A DNA stretch of 64,000 nucleotides from Balanoglossus misakiensis (GCA_040954595.2 CM082578.2:5704001-5768000), one strand, 5' to 3'; counted from the stretch's first letter, positions 1-17,430 are shown. Numbers and translations are program-made. The notes: a model not told the origin generated them from the letters alone.

Positions 1-12
1 TCTCTCCTATAG

Positions 13-3000
13 TTGATAAGTTATAAGATTACAATACCAAGTCGCGAATCTCGAAGTGGAAGCATATTTATGGATTCTACGATTGGTAGAGAGACATACT
101 TCTTTTTCTTCTGGGACTTCAACATTCATAGGGCTATAAACGTGACATTAACTTGCCCTGACGGAACCGTCATCGATGAGAACGATTCGGAATACGATAT
201 TGATCATGACAGTCGAACTATTATAATAAGTGTCAGCGGTATTGCAGAGGTAAGGGCGATATCTATTCTTAAAGTTATTACATGCAAATACCTCGGTATG
301 AGTGCAAAATCAATTTATTGGTTCGAATAGGTACCATCCGGGAATGTAGCGGGTGGGCGAACGTTATACATGTATGTACGTACGTACGTACGTACGTACG
401 TACCTATATGTACGTACCTATATAACTACATGTATGTATATACGTATCCAACTACGTGCGTATGTACTAGTATGTACGTATGGATGGATGGATGGGTGTA
501 AGTTATATTATGTATGACTATCTTTTTATCTAATTTATGCATATATCGTTATTTTATTGAAGGTCGGGCAGTGGGTGTTTGAAGTATATAATCCATCAAT
601 GCAGAGTCAAGTGGTTGAGATTTCTATCGACTCCAAAGCGGCCAACTCATCAACCCCACCCATCAGACTGACGTCCTCACTGAGTTCTGATTTCATAAAC
701 GAGTACCCTGCAGTGGTGGTCATCTACGCCGATCTCAGCTGGGGATACAATCCAGTGCTGAATGCCAGCGTGTTTGCTACTGTAGAAAGGCCAAGTCCTC
801 TAACTTCGGTAAACGTTCAACTGTTTGATTCAGGAACAGGTGAGTGTAATAGGCCCAAACTGGTTTGGGTCATGTTTTTTTCTGAAAACTTTGGAGACGA
901 ACTGATTTTTTTACTTGGGTCAGTCCAATTATCAACTTTCCATGCAGTTTTGCTAAAGCCCTCCATACATAAGTGTTAACGCGCGTAGCTCGTCTCGGCG
1001 ACCATAATCTGTGTCGGAGATCGGGAAAAGACACTAGCTTGGGTGAAAAGGAGGTACAAAACCAGAATCTACTTACATGTATACGATGCGCATGAAACAT
1101 GGAAGGAAGCGAAGGCAGACCACTATTTGAATGCATCGAACGGAAAATTTGCTGGGAAGATACGCGCATGCGCGTGAGACGATCTATTGCCTTTAAACTC
1201 TTTACTAAACTCTTTGCCAATTTAGTGTGATATCAATACCGCATGTTTATGTAAGTTATAACATTAGACTTCAAGGTATGCTATTTTTTCATAACAGGCG
1301 CTGACATCGGCAAGGATGACGGGGTTTATTCGGCGTATTTTGTGGACTTTGTCCACGCGGAGTGTCCCGAAGCATGCAGATACAGCGTTCAAGTAAAAGC
1401 CAACAATTTGGATAACAGTGCTGATATTCAAGCGAAGAGCCGATACGGAGTCAAAGCTCGAAATTTAAGTAAGTCCTGAAATTCTGCTGGCGGTCATTTT
1501 CCTATATTTGCTAAAAGACCGAACGAAGATTACCATGGTATTATTTTTTCCGCATACATAGTCACTTTGTCTTTGAGACCGACATCCAGTTTCCCCGTAT
1601 TTCCTAATACCCAATGCTGGAGAGAGTGTTTATGGAAAGAGTGAACGCAGGTATTTAAAACCAATCAAAGTTCCTGATATGAAGTTATGGATGTATCTAC
1701 TCTTTGGTATATTGGTTCAAATTTCACCATCGTGTTAAGCCATTTCATGATGAAATAATAATGAAATAACGATATCCATTGAACACGCAGCCCTTATTCC
1801 CGAAAAGGGAGAGGCGATACCAATCGGTTATTTCGACAGAGTTGCATCGGCTGGAGTCATTCAGGTATCAGTCGATGTCGACTATGTTGACTGGAACAAC
1901 GAAACGGCAGATCCATTCCCCCCGTCACGCATCGTCGATCTCCGAGTGGTAGAGACATCCATGGTTAATGAGACGGTCACACTATCATGGACAGCCACCG
2001 GCGATGATTTAAACATCGGTTCAGGTAAATATGGCAGGGGTGATGATCTTCGTCGGGATCTAAATGAGGAAATGAGGATGAAACAGCTTTTGGACTGATC
2101 GTTACAAATTCTCCGAAACGGCTTTCTTGGTGATTGCTTTGCTAGTTGGTTCGCAGGTTTCTGGGAACATCGGCATGGGGATCTGTTCATATTGCAGCAA
2201 ATTGTTGAATACATGTAGAACGATGGATTTGTGACTTCCTGGGCATTGTCTTGTATTTTTCATCAGTTATGTGATAGAGGGACTGTGATATCTATGAATG
2301 ATGTTGGCATGTGTAAATTGCAGACCAAGTACTGTATAGCCGAATTAATATTTTGTAGGCACGTATATGTTTGCTAATTCTGGTCAAATTGGAGAGTAGT
2401 TTGATTGACCCTAACAGACTGATTTCCCGTGCGCCATTGCCCACTGAGTTCATTTTTCACGTCCCATGTCAACATATGTGTTTCCGAGTCGTGTCATCAT
2501 CTGTAAACCACCGCTTATAGCAGATTCATTTTTCAACTATTTCATAGCTTCAAGTTATGACCTACGATACGCCACAGACTTTCCAGACGTCTTCAACGAT
2601 TTCACAAATTGCGAACGCATCACCGATGACGACCTCGCCGAAGGCTCGCTGACAAACCCCGCTGAGAGTGGATCTAAAGAACTCGTGGTCGCAACGATGC
2701 CCTCCAGTGGCGCTGGCTTGACTTACTACTTTTCGATCCGGGCAATCGATGATGTGGGAAACGCTGGGGAGCCTTCCAACGTTGCCCAGACGACGATAGT
2801 GGCGGCTGTACCAATTGTCACCACTGCGCAGACTCGGACTACCCCGGATGGCCGCCGAACAACTGCAGTATCTGACAATGGTACGTTGAGGGCGACAGCG
2901 GCCGAACTTACCAACACCACCACCACCACCACCAGTACCGACACCACCACTGCTGCTTACATAGAACCAGTCTCACCTGGTATGAACACCTGGGAGTTCA

Positions 3001-3173
3001 TCATCCTCATCATAGCATCCATCTCGGCGGTGTTCCTCATCAGTTCCATCATTGGCCTCTGCGTGTACCATCACAAGACGCAGAAGGTGAACAAGGTAGA
3101 GCCAGTCCGGACGCCCAATCCACCTGGGATGCCCGACGTCGAAGTGGCCGAAACCAATCTGTCTTCTTTTTAA
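13..3173 (+). CDS. CLCA-family protein (calcium-activated chloride channel regulator), 3' half, five exons
   Basis: Seen: exons 13-249, 563-839, 1298-1468, 1791-2024 and 2548-3173, each bounded by AG/GT. Intron phases are 0, 1, 1, 1; the joined frame is 514 residues plus TAA. The gene starts upstream of the window, so position 13 is a splice acceptor, not a start codon. Residues 1-170 are the beta-sandwich after the VWA domain (exon 2 has GQWVFEVYNP). Exon 3 carries the diagnostic GADIGKDDGVYSAYF. A fibronectin-III-like domain starts near residue 272 (PPSRIVDLRVVE, then LSWTATGDD) and continues into exon 5 (SSYDLRYATDF). A Thr-rich linker lies at about 403-453, a transmembrane helix at about 457-478, then a 36-residue cytoplasmic tail. 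Known: CLCA proteins are secreted or membrane-tethered, self-cleaving metalloproteases that modulate calcium-activated chloride channels. The protease and VWA/MIDAS parts must lie before this window. Inference: a type I membrane form, like vertebrate CLCA proteins with a C-terminal helix. Confidence 0.92.
371..496. repeat. TACG/TATG microsatellite in CLCA intron 1
   Basis: The first intron (250-562) is largely a degenerate tetranucleotide tract: uninterrupted TACG units from about 377, then mixed TATG/TACG, then GGAT units at 479-496. The acceptor AG at 561-562 follows a T-rich stretch. Confidence 0.85.
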
Positions 3174-3364
3174 CCAGAGTAAGGGATCTTTGAATGAGTA
3201 TTTCCAAGCCTTGAACAATCAACCCGTACTGTGCATGCGTACTGAGTCTGTTACCAGCAAAGGTCATTGAACTCTACCTAAATTGTACTATTTACATTGT
3301 CCAGGCCAGGCAAAAGCCATATTGTATATACTAGTATAGCATTACATTGAATTTCGCGATTTAA

Positions 3365-3456
3365 AATAAATTATGTATTTTGATAATGTATTTCACCATC
3401 ATGTTTGTATTGAGACCGTGACCGGTTCGCGGCAAAACTTTAACATTGGGAATAAA
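3365..3456 (+). terminator. Two candidate poly(A) signals for the CLCA gene
   Basis: AATAAA occurs at 3365-3370 and 3451-3456, about 190 and 280 bases after the CLCA stop at 3171-3173. Both are plausible 3' end signals; the actual cleavage site cannot be told from sequence. Confidence 0.6.
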
Positions 3457-6400
3457 GTGTCGTCAAAATGTTAATGTTATAAACTTAGAAAATGACATGT
3501 ATCCGAAACCTGAACTTTGCAGGAGATGGATATATAAGTACATGTAAATGCTGGAATACCGTACAAGCACGATTGAGAAAAATAGTGGCAAAACAACCAA
3601 TGCAGCTTTGACAAACACATTTATTGACATTTAGTTGTTTTCTATCCACATCTCTGAATTAAGGACAACAGTTTAATTTACTTTCCAGGAATATTTAGAA
3701 TTAAACAGAGAAAACAACAATACCGAAAATCTCCACTTCTTGGGATTTTCGAAATAATAGGCCTGTGTGGGTTGCGCTTTCTACAAGATTCTCTAATTTT
3801 GCCGTTTTTAATTTTTTTTCAATAAAAAATTCTTGGTTGAACAGCAGGAGATACATCATCATGGCAACTTGTCCCCCACACAGATTTGAGACGTGGCGTG
3901 GTCAAACCGGCCATCGCCACGTCTAACGCTGCAAGTTTACCTTCACACTGATAAACTATGCATTAGCTGATAAACTATGGATTTGCCAGCCAGGTTGAAG
4001 TATTTGAAAAAATAAGGTCAAAGCAAGGAGGGGATGTACTTGCATGAAAAAAAAACATCCAGAACAAAAGGATTACATCAGAATGATTAATCCAACCTGG
4101 TCAGTTTTTATGTGGGGGAAACATTCGAATATTTGACCATTTCATAATCATGTCATGGTAAGTCCCTGAGGTCGGAGAGAATAGTGTTACATAAATTAAA
4201 TAAACAATTGCGGTCCATGCACGTGTAAAGTGACTGAGCTTCACGTGTGTGACCGCGTGGCCTAAAACGTTACGGTACAATTTCGAAGCACGTGTCTCGC
4301 TAACAAAATTCTAATTTCGGCAAATTTTGATGACTATATCGAATAGACTGTTCTGTTACATATCACATATGCCTTGCATATTTCATGGTGACTGCAGTGA
4401 CTGCCTCAAACACATTTTAAAAATGAATGTGTCTAGCCATAGCGCAATAAAACTTGCAGCGGTATGACCTGAATGATAAACTGTCTGTTGCGCACAAAAG
4501 TATCAGGCGCTCAACGTGGTTATTATTTTATAGCTATAGAGAGTGATATGGAGAGAGAGAGAGAGAGGGGGGGGGGCAGACAGACATGTAGAGAGATGTG
4601 GGATTGCTCGGTTTATGACCGAAGAAACAGACGATAAATTTGGTTACACCTTTCAACAACTTTATCTTCTCCAGTTTATCTATTGGCAACAAATATGAAA
4701 AATAAATGAACCGTTGTCAAACGAGTTCTTTGTCTGGAAACTGATTTGTATCCTCCAGTGTACATTAAGCGCGTATGAAAATATCTTTGTTTGAAAATTA
4801 TCAGCGAATGTCAACGTGATATTTTGATATCTTAATTGACTATGCAAAGCTTCCCGCCTAATGTACTATTACAGTGAGGGAAATATAGAAATTCCATGAC
4901 CACATATACACTTTGTAGTCGTCGGAAACACGCTTGAGGGCGCTCTTGCCATTGCGTCAGGCTATATCATGAAGCGACGTTGCCATGTCTCTTCCACAAG
5001 AAAGCAGTAAATATGTTTCACTGTGGGATTTTAATGTTCGTAGTACATTGTAGTTATGGCGATGCCTTTCATTGCCCAGAGAAATTATTCGAATATGAAT
5101 CGCCAGGGCTCCAGTTGTAGGACTGTAAATTCACTTTATGGCAGAAATTATATTTTAGTGTATGATTCTTCCAGCATCAATCAATCAAGTTATATGCAAT
5201 TGTTTACTTACTGGCATCTTGTAACACAGCCAGCCGGGGTATATTTGGTGTCAAAGCTAGCGAGGAAACTAAATATTGGTGATGACGAATATTGAACACC
5301 TTATTATAGGACTTGTGCCTTAATTGCTATTGATTTAGCTGCAAACGAGGTAACCTGATAATGTGTCGATTGAGATGTGTGTGTCAGACCCGGAGTTTTA
5401 TTGCGATTTCATGAGAAATGGCTTGATAACTTTTGCGGTGAAGATACGGTGAGGTGTTGATGATGCGATGTCGGAAATGTATAACCATTAAAGTAGCCTA
5501 CGATTAATATTGTACTTGCGGCAAGTGATATCACGTGTTCTCCAATAAATCACGACACGGGCGTTGGACACGGAATATAAGTTTTTTTTTACATGCAGAC
5601 ATAATGCAGCCAAATAGCAACATATTCACGACATCACAACATGTGATAGGTGATGTGTGGGCCAGTATTACAATGAACGAAACCAACAGCCGGACGAGAA
5701 ATGTGCTGATCAGTCAGCAGAAGTCTTGAATATGAAGATTCTGACATGGCATGATGCTGTTCAGTACAGCTCTCTTGAGTCCACGCCGGGGGTTAACCAT
5801 GCAATAATTGAGCAGCGTGCAGACCTTTGAAAACTCGGTCAAAAATGCGGTAAAAGCAGTTCTGGTATACATGTATTGGAGTGATTGTACTGAGGCCATT
5901 CAACGGTCGAAAATGCGAAACAACTCCCATCCAGTTTCTTTTAATGGGAATTTAGAGTCGTAAACTAAACCAATCTAAGCTAAAATCAATACCAACACAT
6001 GTACGTACTCTGATTCTCGCTCAATCACTTACCCTTTCCATTATCAAAGTCATTGTCTCCTTTAACAAATTCTCGGCTGATTTCCAGGGGGTATTCGTGT
6101 ATTCCACTCAAGCGGTGAACTTTCACCTTATCTGTATAGCCATGCACGCTTGTTCACGCTGGAGTGAACTGTGTGTTTTTTGTTATATGTCGCCCGCAGA
6201 TAACAAAAAGGAGAGCCTTTAACACGTTTTTGACAGAAATATTTCAGAATATAAATCTATAACTCTGTGTGCAACGAAGCAATGATGGATCAAAATATCT
6301 GTGAAAGTGAGTAAATTATACAAATTGCGTGTATCTCTCCACACATAGAATGAATAGACATAAAGGTCACGAACAGCACAATTAAAAAAAAATGGTTTTG

Positions 6401-8168
6401 TAAAATGTTGTATTACACTTTTCACATTCATTTTGCAAAAGACACGCATTGAGCTTGACATTGGGCTTAAATAATGTGAACAAGTAAATTCTTAATAGCC
6501 AGTATTAAGGCCGAATGCACTCAATGCACTAACTCCCAACTTATTTGACCCCTCTGTACTCTTTGTGTCGTAGTGCGAAATTACTGACAGGCTGCTGTTC
6601 GAAATTCTGTGGGTCGTTTAACATAAACCTGTAGTACATTGGCCTTATTACCATAGTAAGTCTAGTGACGTGTAAACTGAGGTGGAACCATGCTATGTTT
6701 GAGATGTAAAAGGTAAGTACTCGTGAATTTTATAGAAGGCCCAGTGCACAATAGAACAATATACAGTGAAAGACGGTCGGTGTATAAAAGTAAAATTTAG
6801 CTTCCCCTCTTGAGTAAAGAGTTCGGATTTACGACCAAGTTATTCCTATCGGCGGCGTTTATTTCTAAAAAGAATAATTTTTCGAGTCTAGCAAAAACAC
6901 GGCAATTTGGCGTCATTTCCCTATAATCAAACTATATTAAAGCAATCTAGAAATTAAGGCAATCTAGAAATTAAAGCAATGTAGAAAATGAAATTCGATT
7001 ACCCCCCGGGATATATTTGTCATCTGTCTGCTGTCTTAATAGCGCTAAAGGTCGATTTCCAAATGCACTTATTTTCGACTTGAGAGGAACATGTACTTGA
7101 GTGTGTCCACTGTCCAACCCGATCCTGGCATTCACATTTTGACGTACCCAATACCCCGTTTAGTAACAAACCTAAAGTACAGTAAAAGGGTAGGAATGTC
7201 ACAATATGATTATTGTTCGCGATATTCACGCTAGTTTCTGAAAAGAACTTGTTTTCGTCAACGTTATTGTGGGCACATTTTATTTTGAAGAAGATGTTGA
7301 AGTACCAATAATAGTGCCGTGCGCATTGTTGAAGCCTGTTGTAAATCCCTCAGTGAGGTTTCCCAAATCACTGCTAACGGTGACAAAGTGGCAGATATAA
7401 ATTTTACAGCTGTGTCATTGTCGATTATGGTTCCTTTGAATGAAGCCATCATATCTTCTTTAAGCCGGTCACTGTGCGCCGGTGTTCCGAGACACTTTTG
7501 AGCATTAATTCGAAGACACCATTAGCAGCGTGAGTGGAATCTGTATTCAGGTACACGAAAATGTAGATTCAATAACAGTTCTTTGAAGAAACCGACATTT
7601 CTCCATCCAAATGATCTATATTGATATATCTGTCATTCTGCACTTTTTGGTACTCTACTCGATGGGTTTCATGACGATATATCTCATTATATCTTCTGAA
7701 GTCGTGACATCCCCTGAAGTCACTGTGGTAGTGTATATACTAATGTCTGCTGCATGTAACGCCTAATATTTTTCAATTACCTATTCTGAATGTGTCTAAC
7801 GCTGAAAGTGTGTGAACATTGAATGGGGGGAAACCATTAACATATGTTTTGGGTTGACTGGCTAAAAGTACTATATACGAAATACTTTATTTTCATACGA
7901 ATTTATTTTCACTGAAAACAAAAAATGTTGAATTTTACCGAGATTATATTATCGCTGTTTCTTGCCAATGTAAGTGCATGGAAAGAATTGGAAAATAGAA
8001 TTCTCACTGAGATTTTATTTCTGCAGACAGATGAGTCAAGCGAAATTAATGATAATGAATTCCTAGTGAGAATTAAGTATCCTGTATTATTCTATGGTTC
8101 CACAACATGTAAGTATATAAACTTAGCTTATTCTTATTTCTCTCTTAAATTTCCCCTGGTAGCTGCAG
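3457..8168. other. Intergenic DNA, no gene recognised
   Basis: Only short AT-rich open frames without recognisable domains. Visible structure: a GA tract running into a G tract near 4551-4577; short inverted words near 3764/3893 (GTGTGGG with CCCACAC) and near 3990/4093 (CCAGGTTG with CAACCTGG); and about three 17-bp direct repeats of a GCAATCTAGAAATT-like unit at 6940-6988. Confidence 0.6.
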
Positions 8169-8262
8169 AATGTATCTTTCACCTTCGGGCATGTAATACA
8201 AATGAAGCTGGAGCATCAATAACTATATGCCAGGCCAGAAATAGCAGACATGTTTCAGTCAG
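8169..8262 (+). other. Possible isolated exon (Ig/FnIII-like end), weak
   Basis: A 94-nt segment is preceded by a pyrimidine-rich stretch ending GCTGCAG and followed by GTAAAA. Its open frame reads CIFHLRACNTNEAGAS..., which resembles the closing strand of a fibronectin-III or Ig domain (pattern RACN..EAG.S). No other exon of such a gene is recognisable nearby, and the same frame stays open upstream to 7925 with low-complexity AT-rich composition. It could be chance. Confidence 0.15.
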
Positions 8263-8430
8263 GTAAAATATACCCGAGTTATTCCTGAGACCGAGTTTGT
8301 TCAAACTCGCCACACGAACAAAGAAGTATGGAGCCACCAGCAATCAAATACAAATGCCAGTCGTAGCTTTGTTAATTTTTAAATATTCATTTAGCCGAGA
8401 CATTGATTCGGCTACTTTTGAACTGGGTCG

Positions 8431-8766
8431 TTTAAAGTCTCTCTCTTTATGCCCTTTTTCCATAATTATGTTTGATACAAGACAGTTTATGTTATTCTAT
8501 ATACATGTGGATATATAGTGAATCAATGTTCGACCACACACAACTTCCATCCCACTTGTACACACGAGATTGAAAAACTCGCCCAAGTGTCTCTACCGTT
8601 TATTTTTCATTTTGGCGAGATTTTTACTCTCATATCCTACTAACGTGATGACAGTTGTATGTGGTCGTACGTTGATTCACTATATATCCACATGTAGAAT
8701 AAAATAAAGTGTGTCTTGTATCAAACACTGTTAATGGAAAAGGCCGGAGAGACAGAGAGACTTTGT
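8431..8766. mobile_element. Foldback (MITE-like) element with long imperfect inverted arms
   Basis: The left arm (about 8431-8586) is the imperfect reverse complement of the right arm (about 8614-8766), leaving a short centre. One core, 8502-8526, is an exact 25-nt reverse complement of 8672-8696. Outside it the arms diverge by point changes and small indels, for example TTTGATACAAGACA against TGTCTTGTATCAAA. No coding capacity. This fits a non-autonomous foldback/MITE insertion; termini and target duplication are not clear. Confidence 0.7.
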
Positions 8767-8779
8767 CCCTTTAAAATCT

Positions 8780-8836
8780 GCACGCACGCACGCGGGCGCA
8801 CACACACCGACACACACACACACACATACACACAGA
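8780..8836. repeat. GCAC/CA microsatellite
   Basis: GCAC units grade into an interrupted CA dinucleotide run directly after the foldback element. Confidence 0.8.
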
Positions 8837-9559
8837 GCATTTTTCTTACAGCGGAACCAATCATTTGCAGCTAGGGATGGAAAAATTAAGCACAGTACAG
8901 TTCAGTAAAGCAGCCTTTATGCAACACAGTGTTCTGCTTTGTATACCTATGACGTAAATCATAGAAATCTATTTCAACTACAGAGTTTAACATACAACCC
9001 CACCGCTGCGGTGTTTTTACTGTAACTTACAAAGTTCATGTCTAATGTACTTTAACTGCGCATGTGGTATTACCTCTGTGCATTCCACACTGTAATGAGA
9101 ACATATTTACATGTAGCTTAATACTCTTTAAGTATTCCCTGCACCAGAATAGACCTGTACTGGTCATTTTGCTCTGTTTGTGGGAGATACAAAAACATGC
9201 TCTTGCTGATTTCTTAGATCACTGTGGCCCTTTGCTGGTGCAACAGTATAATAACAAGGGATTTAGGGAGTGAGAAATGGATGGCCTTCTCAGTGAGCGT
9301 ACCTGACAACCCTCTGTGCAAAGTGCAATGTTTGCCATGATCTGCACAGATAGTTAGAATGATCTATCACTCTGATCCAGTCTTGTTCATCCATGGACAC
9401 TACCCCTGCTGCTATAATACCACAAGTACAAACTAAACGCTTCGAGTCAAGGTTAGGGTAAATTGTATTAATCGTTCATACGACATGCGGAGAGCCGATA
9501 TTAAAGTTAATCTTATTTTCTTATTGAACACACGATTTTCATGATTTTTAAACCCAGGG

Positions 9560-9770
9560 AAATACATTTATTGGACTGACTTCTGCGTCTAATCGACGGC
9601 AACCTGTAAGCTATACTTCGGTGGCTTGCCTTTGGTGTTCCCGAAGGTGCAAATTTAGGAGTACATTAGACTACTGTTGTGAAGCGTGGGGGGGGGGGGG
9701 GGGACACAGCTTGAAAAAAAAACTTTCATCTATATAGAAGAGCCGTACGATATGCGATCTGTTGATTCAT
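9560..9770 (+). pseudogene. Fossil LINE reverse transcriptase fragment (CR1/RTE/Jockey-like)
   Basis: The frame at 9663-9689 reads TLDYCCEAW, the LDYC..VW motif after the RT palm in many non-LTR retrotransposons. After a G run (9690-9702) and an A run, the frame at 9721-9759 reads NFHLYRRAVRYAI, matching the usual following L..L.RRAVR segment. The two pieces are in different frames, so it is broken by indels in homopolymers. The rest of the element is not recognisable. Confidence 0.6.
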
Positions 9771-11134
9771 TTTCTTCGTTAATTTTATGTAAATCAGATA
9801 CAGAAAATTATGCAGTCTTTATGTATCACTGGTATTGTGCATTATCCAGCTAAACTATTGTTTCCTCACGTCACTGACAAATAATTCCTAAGTATTCAAT
9901 TCTATCTACTGATCATTAACGTGTTTATAAAATCGGAATTGACTACTACATGAGATGTGAGCTGTAGTACCGTAAACATCAGTATCAAACATCAGTAATT
10001 TCAAGTAAATATTCTAAAGAATTTATAAAATATTCCTCTGTAATTTACCATTGCCAGTAACTTAATTGTTTGCGTAATCAATACTCATAAATTACCCTAT
10101 ACTGTGTTCATCTCCGTTGAAAATTGCTTGTTGCAGAGAGAGCAATTAGACCTCTCCTTTAAAGTGCACTAAATAAATAATATAATCACGGGAAAGGTCG
10201 AAGGTATAGACGCAAAGGAAGATAAATCGCCATAATCAAATTCATATAGAAATCTCTTTCCGGAATTAGTACAACTTGAATAAGCATGACTTGTGTATGT
10301 ACGTCTTATTACCAGTAAACAATTCGGTAAACGGAATAATGATGAAGCGATATACTAGCCTTTCATCCTGGCCCTCTTTTTATCCAGATTTTATGTCTTG
10401 ACCGAGTTTTGTATTATGCCCACTTGCACGGGAATCAGCCGCAGCGTGGCTCCATCAAGCTTTATTTATATAGTCTTTTCTGTATACTATGTTTCGTCTA
10501 ACAAAGCGTCGTTGTCATAATAATATTACATCTTGAACAGGTCTGACTGCATGGCTGTAAGAATACAAATGTTTCTTTTTTTAATCCATAGAAGGTTCGC
10601 TGTGACAATATCATCATACATTGTACGCATGATTCAGTGGAAATTGGTTTCGCCTTCGACATTATTTCCTGTTGATCTGCATATATAAAGGTAATTTAAA
10701 ATGTAAATATCTGTCTCTTCTGGGGGTTCAGAAGATTGGTTCAGCAATCATTTGTATTGTAAAGAAAACAGCACGCCTGGTATACGTTCTTTGCCACTGA
10801 GATCATATATCCAGACGTAAATACGTTGATCAGGTCATGAGTGGGCGAAGGCCCCTTTTTTGATGTACCGCTGGTGCAGATGGTTGCCTCAATTTTCCTG
10901 TTGTATGGCTTGCGACATGTTATAAACAGCATATATCATATTATTAGCGGTGATACGTTTCGCCATCTTTACTTAACCTTTTGACCGCAAGTTGAGAGTG
11001 AATAGGCCAATACAATGTATACAATATACCCTTGGGCGCTTTGCAGACGGAAATCAGTCCGACTGCTTTCGCGCTCGTATGGCTACGGGCACAAACAATT
11101 CAAGGTTTGTTGTCATTAAGCGAGCTAAAACTTA
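9771..11134. other. Intergenic DNA, nothing recognised
   Basis: AT-rich sequence without domain-like frames, RNA genes or strong repeats that I can see. Confidence 0.5.
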
Positions 11135-15534
<4,400 letters not shown>

Positions 15535-16388
15535 TTGGGCCTGGGTACAGTTGCGGGCATCTTTACGATTCCAGTTTTGACACAATAGAAATAACAGTCT
15601 TCCCATATGGACAGAAGAATAGCACAAAAGCAGGTTTGTTTTGATTTTGTCGATAGGCTATGACAAACCATGAGTGATGCGATGTGATATGAATCATATG
15701 ATCCAGTGCCGACAATAAAATGCACACAGAGCAAAATGCAATTTCAGTCCTACACTGTCATCCATGATGTATTTAATTTTTGCATGTCGACGTGATTTTT
15801 AACACTGAATTGGACAACTACATTGCAGATTGAAAGCTTCTGAATATCTTAACACGCAAAATAGGGTACATATATGGTTATTACAAAATGTTCGTTTATA
15901 AAGCTAAAACTTTCACGACAGTTTTCGATTATATATATACCAAGGCATTCAAAATATCAGTTTCATCATTGGACAGGAAAATTAGACGGGACCGTGAGAT
16001 GCCACGTTCGTCCTGTCAACCCGTTTTAGAAACCACGCTACAATTCGTGTATGATAATAATACGAAGTACAAAGAGTTATATACAACTACATCATATGGT
16101 TAACGTTACTGCAGTGGACTGACTTGTCATGTTTTCAAATGATCGACAGTCAGGAAGTATGCGCGAACAATAGCCACACTATGCTATCTTGTGATTGTTT
16201 GTGATGAGACTGCGAAAATCGGCAGGTTGATCACATTGCACATGCGCAATGCCTTTATCTCGAACGAAGAGTCCAATTTATCAAAATGATAAATGTGTAT
16301 TGGGAAAACAAAGCCCAAAATTATTCTTCCCGGCAAAGTGTGATATTTTGTTGAAATCCGACATATTATTATTTGAATTATTATTTTT

Positions 16389-16552
16389 ATATAATTTAGT
16401 AATAACCACAAGCCCCCCCCCCCCCCGCCGAGGATGGGTATACCTTGAGATGCAGCATGCACGAGCCGCAGGCAAGTGCATACATGGAGTGAATTGTGCT
16501 GTATCGAGTGGTATACCCACCCTCCATGGGGGTTATTGCTATTACATTATAT
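16389..16552. mobile_element. Foldback/MITE-like inverted repeat
   Basis: Left arm about 16389-16480 pairs with right arm about 16488-16552. TGGGTATACC at 16435-16444 is the exact reverse complement of 16510-16519. Outer parts also match (AATAACC at 16401-16407 with GGTTATT at 16531-16537), as do inner parts around GCAGCATG/TGTGCTG. The C run at 16413-16426 lies opposite a G run at 16528-16532. No coding capacity. Confidence 0.6.
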
Positions 16553-16570
16553 CAACTTCATTTCGTTGCT

Positions 16571-17430
16571 AGACAAGTTAAAATTATTAAGAATCGGCCA
16601 TGTTCAAAGAACGGGTTTTCCTCGAAACAGTGGTTCACGGTCTCTCCACACAGAGTGACCTTGAGTGGTTCAAATGAACTGGGATCTAGAACAAGCATTG
16701 TAACCCTCTCCAGAAATACGCACAAAAATGGAGACAATCACAACAATAATTTTCATGTCACGTTGTCAAACGAATCATGTTATTTTGAAGTGACATAATT
16801 ATTTTGCCAGCAGTTATCTGAATCTTGCATTGTTGTTTGTTTACGCATTCAATCTGTATATTCTGGGGCAAATATAACAGCGCATTATGCTTTAACCACG
16901 GCTTGCATAAATTAAAACAGACTATCAACCAATTTTAACGATGAATTTGTGGCCATGTTACACTGATAATTCTTTATTTAATCATCATCATTATTAGTAT
17001 TATTAGAGGAAGTATATATATTGAGAGATTTGAATCTTACATTAGCAGTAGTAGTACCGAAATGGGACAATCTGTTTTACAAGGGAGAAAGGTTCGCAAC
17101 GTGATGATGGACGCCTGGCGACAGACAAAGTATAAGAGTTCTTGCTTGAACATGTTATTTACCATATTGTAAGAACGACATTTACCTTTTGCTGTGGGCA
17201 AAGTAACTCGTCCACGTCAGCGAATACGCACTGACAATGGTGAAGACAACTTGCTTGATTTATATTTGATTGCACTACTTATGAAAGTCTCTATATCAGA
17301 TCCCGTTTTCCGGGATTTTCACGAATCTCTTGAAGAATAACCATATGAATATTACTTCTTCTGGGGAATTCGGAGGCTTAAACCGGGTTTATTTGTTGTG
17401 TAATTTCTCTAATGTTCACTCTTCTCGCCT
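16571..17430. other. Non-coding DNA upstream of the GPCR
   Basis: Mostly AT-rich with no recognised frame; contains a short imperfect ATTATT run near 16981-17005. GC content rises from about 17420 towards the GPCR. Confidence 0.5.

Noticed and set aside
870-1220. Minus-strand ORF overlapping CLCA exon 2/intron 2, and minus frames at 1882-2214 and 2726-3267
   Set aside because: Antisense to well-supported CLCA exons with consistent splice phases.
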